Source: an uncultured Synergistia bacterium
Lineage (GTDB): Bacteria > Eremiobacterota > SpSt-956 > JAKJGF01
Direction: 5' to 3'
DNA length: 7,405 bases
Assembly: GCA_937888925.1 (NCBI GenBank)
Contig: CALARM010001110.1
Location: 1 to 7,405, forward strand
The notes below the pieces were generated by a model that had not been told where the DNA came from, did not search any database, and saw only the letters and a list, made by a program, of their open reading frames with translations. Below, in pieces: positions 7,209-7,405 of this stretch. Position 1 is the first letter of the stretch. Each line of letters starts with the position of its first letter. Both the position numbers and the translations under genes were made by a program.

Positions 7209-7240
7209 AAGGAGTGAACAAAAAGTTCACCCCTTTTTTT
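7209..7240 (+). terminator. Intrinsic-terminator-like hairpin with seven-T tail
   Basis: GTGAAC (7214-7219) pairs exactly with GTTCAC (7225-7230) around an A5 loop. After an A-C mismatch, GG (7211-7212) pairs with CC (7232-7233) and AA (7209-7210) with TT (7234-7235). The stem runs into a T run at 7234-7240. The form is that of a Rho-independent terminator reading rightward, yet no + strand gene lies just to its left. Read leftward, it lies between the partial gene at the right edge and the ABC promoter, with a weaker tail (TCCTTCGTATTTT). It may therefore work in that direction or both. Confidence 0.5.
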
Positions 7241-7303
7241 CAGTCAAAATTTACTTCAGAGACTGTAAGAAAATAACTCTGTCAAACTATGGTTCTTGTC
7301 CTC

Positions 7304-7317
7304 GCATCACGCGTCAC
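7304..7317. repeat. Two GC-rich heptamers, GCATCAC GCGTCAC
   Basis: Two consecutive 7-base units differing at one position lie in the intergenic gap. They share TCACGCGT (7307-7314) with the reverse complement of 6125-6132. In this AT-rich background the shared GC-rich octamer stands out and suggests the same dispersed repeat family as the other two intergenic sites. Confidence 0.4.
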
Positions 7318-7336
7318 GATTGCAAATATGATATGG

Positions 7337-7405
7337 TTATTTTTTTGCAACCCTTAGTACCGCACCAGGTAAATTAGTAACCATTTTATCAGCTTCTGCC
7401 TGACA
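7337..7405 (-). CDS. Probable C-terminus of an unidentified gene (partial)
   Basis: On the - strand an open frame enters from the right edge and ends at TAA (7337-7339), giving 22 residues: QAEADKMVTNLPGAVLRVAKK after a Cys. The composition looks like the end of a soluble protein. It shares orientation with the ABC genes, and a terminator-like hairpin follows. A second - strand frame is also open from the edge as far as about 7354 but reads as an unlikely peptide. Too little is visible to name a family. Confidence 0.4.
   Translation of the reverse strand, partial: CQAEADKMVTNLPGAVLRVAKK

Noticed and set aside
7094..7276. 60-residue + strand open frame, or a GTG-started 20-residue tail from 7214
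   Set aside because: It overlaps the ATPase start and runs through the promoter candidate and the hairpin. The GGAG directly abuts the GTG, too close for translation.
7318..7352. Stem TTGCAAA/TTTGCAA at the stop of the right-edge partial gene considered as its terminator
   Set aside because: The loop is 17 bases and no T tract follows on the - strand, so termination is not supported.

Overview
This is an AT-rich bacterial window. Ile is often ATA and Arg often AGA, and each internal gene start is preceded by a GGAG- or AGGA-type ribosome binding site. Nothing in it fixes the lineage. The mix of soluble PAS/receiver/histidine-kinase hybrids with an ABC-2 exporter fits a low-GC environmental bacterium such as a spirochaete, a deltaproteobacterial relative or an uncultured candidate phylum. 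I hold that only as a guess.

The left two thirds (positions 3-5111, + strand) holds three consecutive signalling genes. The first runs off the left edge and encodes PAS - histidine kinase - receiver. The second encodes receiver - PAS - HisKA_2-type kinase. The third encodes receiver - PAS - histidine kinase - receiver. The first and third are clear paralogues from the coiled linker through to the C-terminus, and they bracket the unrelated HisKA_2 kinase. Together they carry three kinase cores and four receivers. No transmembrane segment, DNA-binding domain, Hpt domain or enzymatic output is visible, so they look like the cytoplasmic middle of a multistep phosphorelay. Both paralogues have Gly instead of the usual acidic residue right after the predicted phospho-accepting His (HGFNN rather than HDFNN).

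The right third (5235-7122, - strand) is a convergent two-gene ABC exporter operon. The ATPase comes first and the six-helix ABC-2 permease second, with a candidate sigma70-type promoter upstream of the ATPase. A short open frame on the - strand at the right edge (7337-7405) is probably the C-terminus of another gene.

Three intergenic gaps (about 5135-5185, 6121-6161 and 7304-7317) carry degenerate 7-bp repeats of the type YTCACTN or GCRTCAC. One forms a sizeable inverted repeat between the convergent genes, and another lies between the two ABC genes starting at the ATPase stop codon. This small dispersed repeat family and the HGFNN kinase pair are the most unusual things here. I see no CRISPR array, transposase, tRNA or rRNA. 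No gap between genes exceeds 300 bases.
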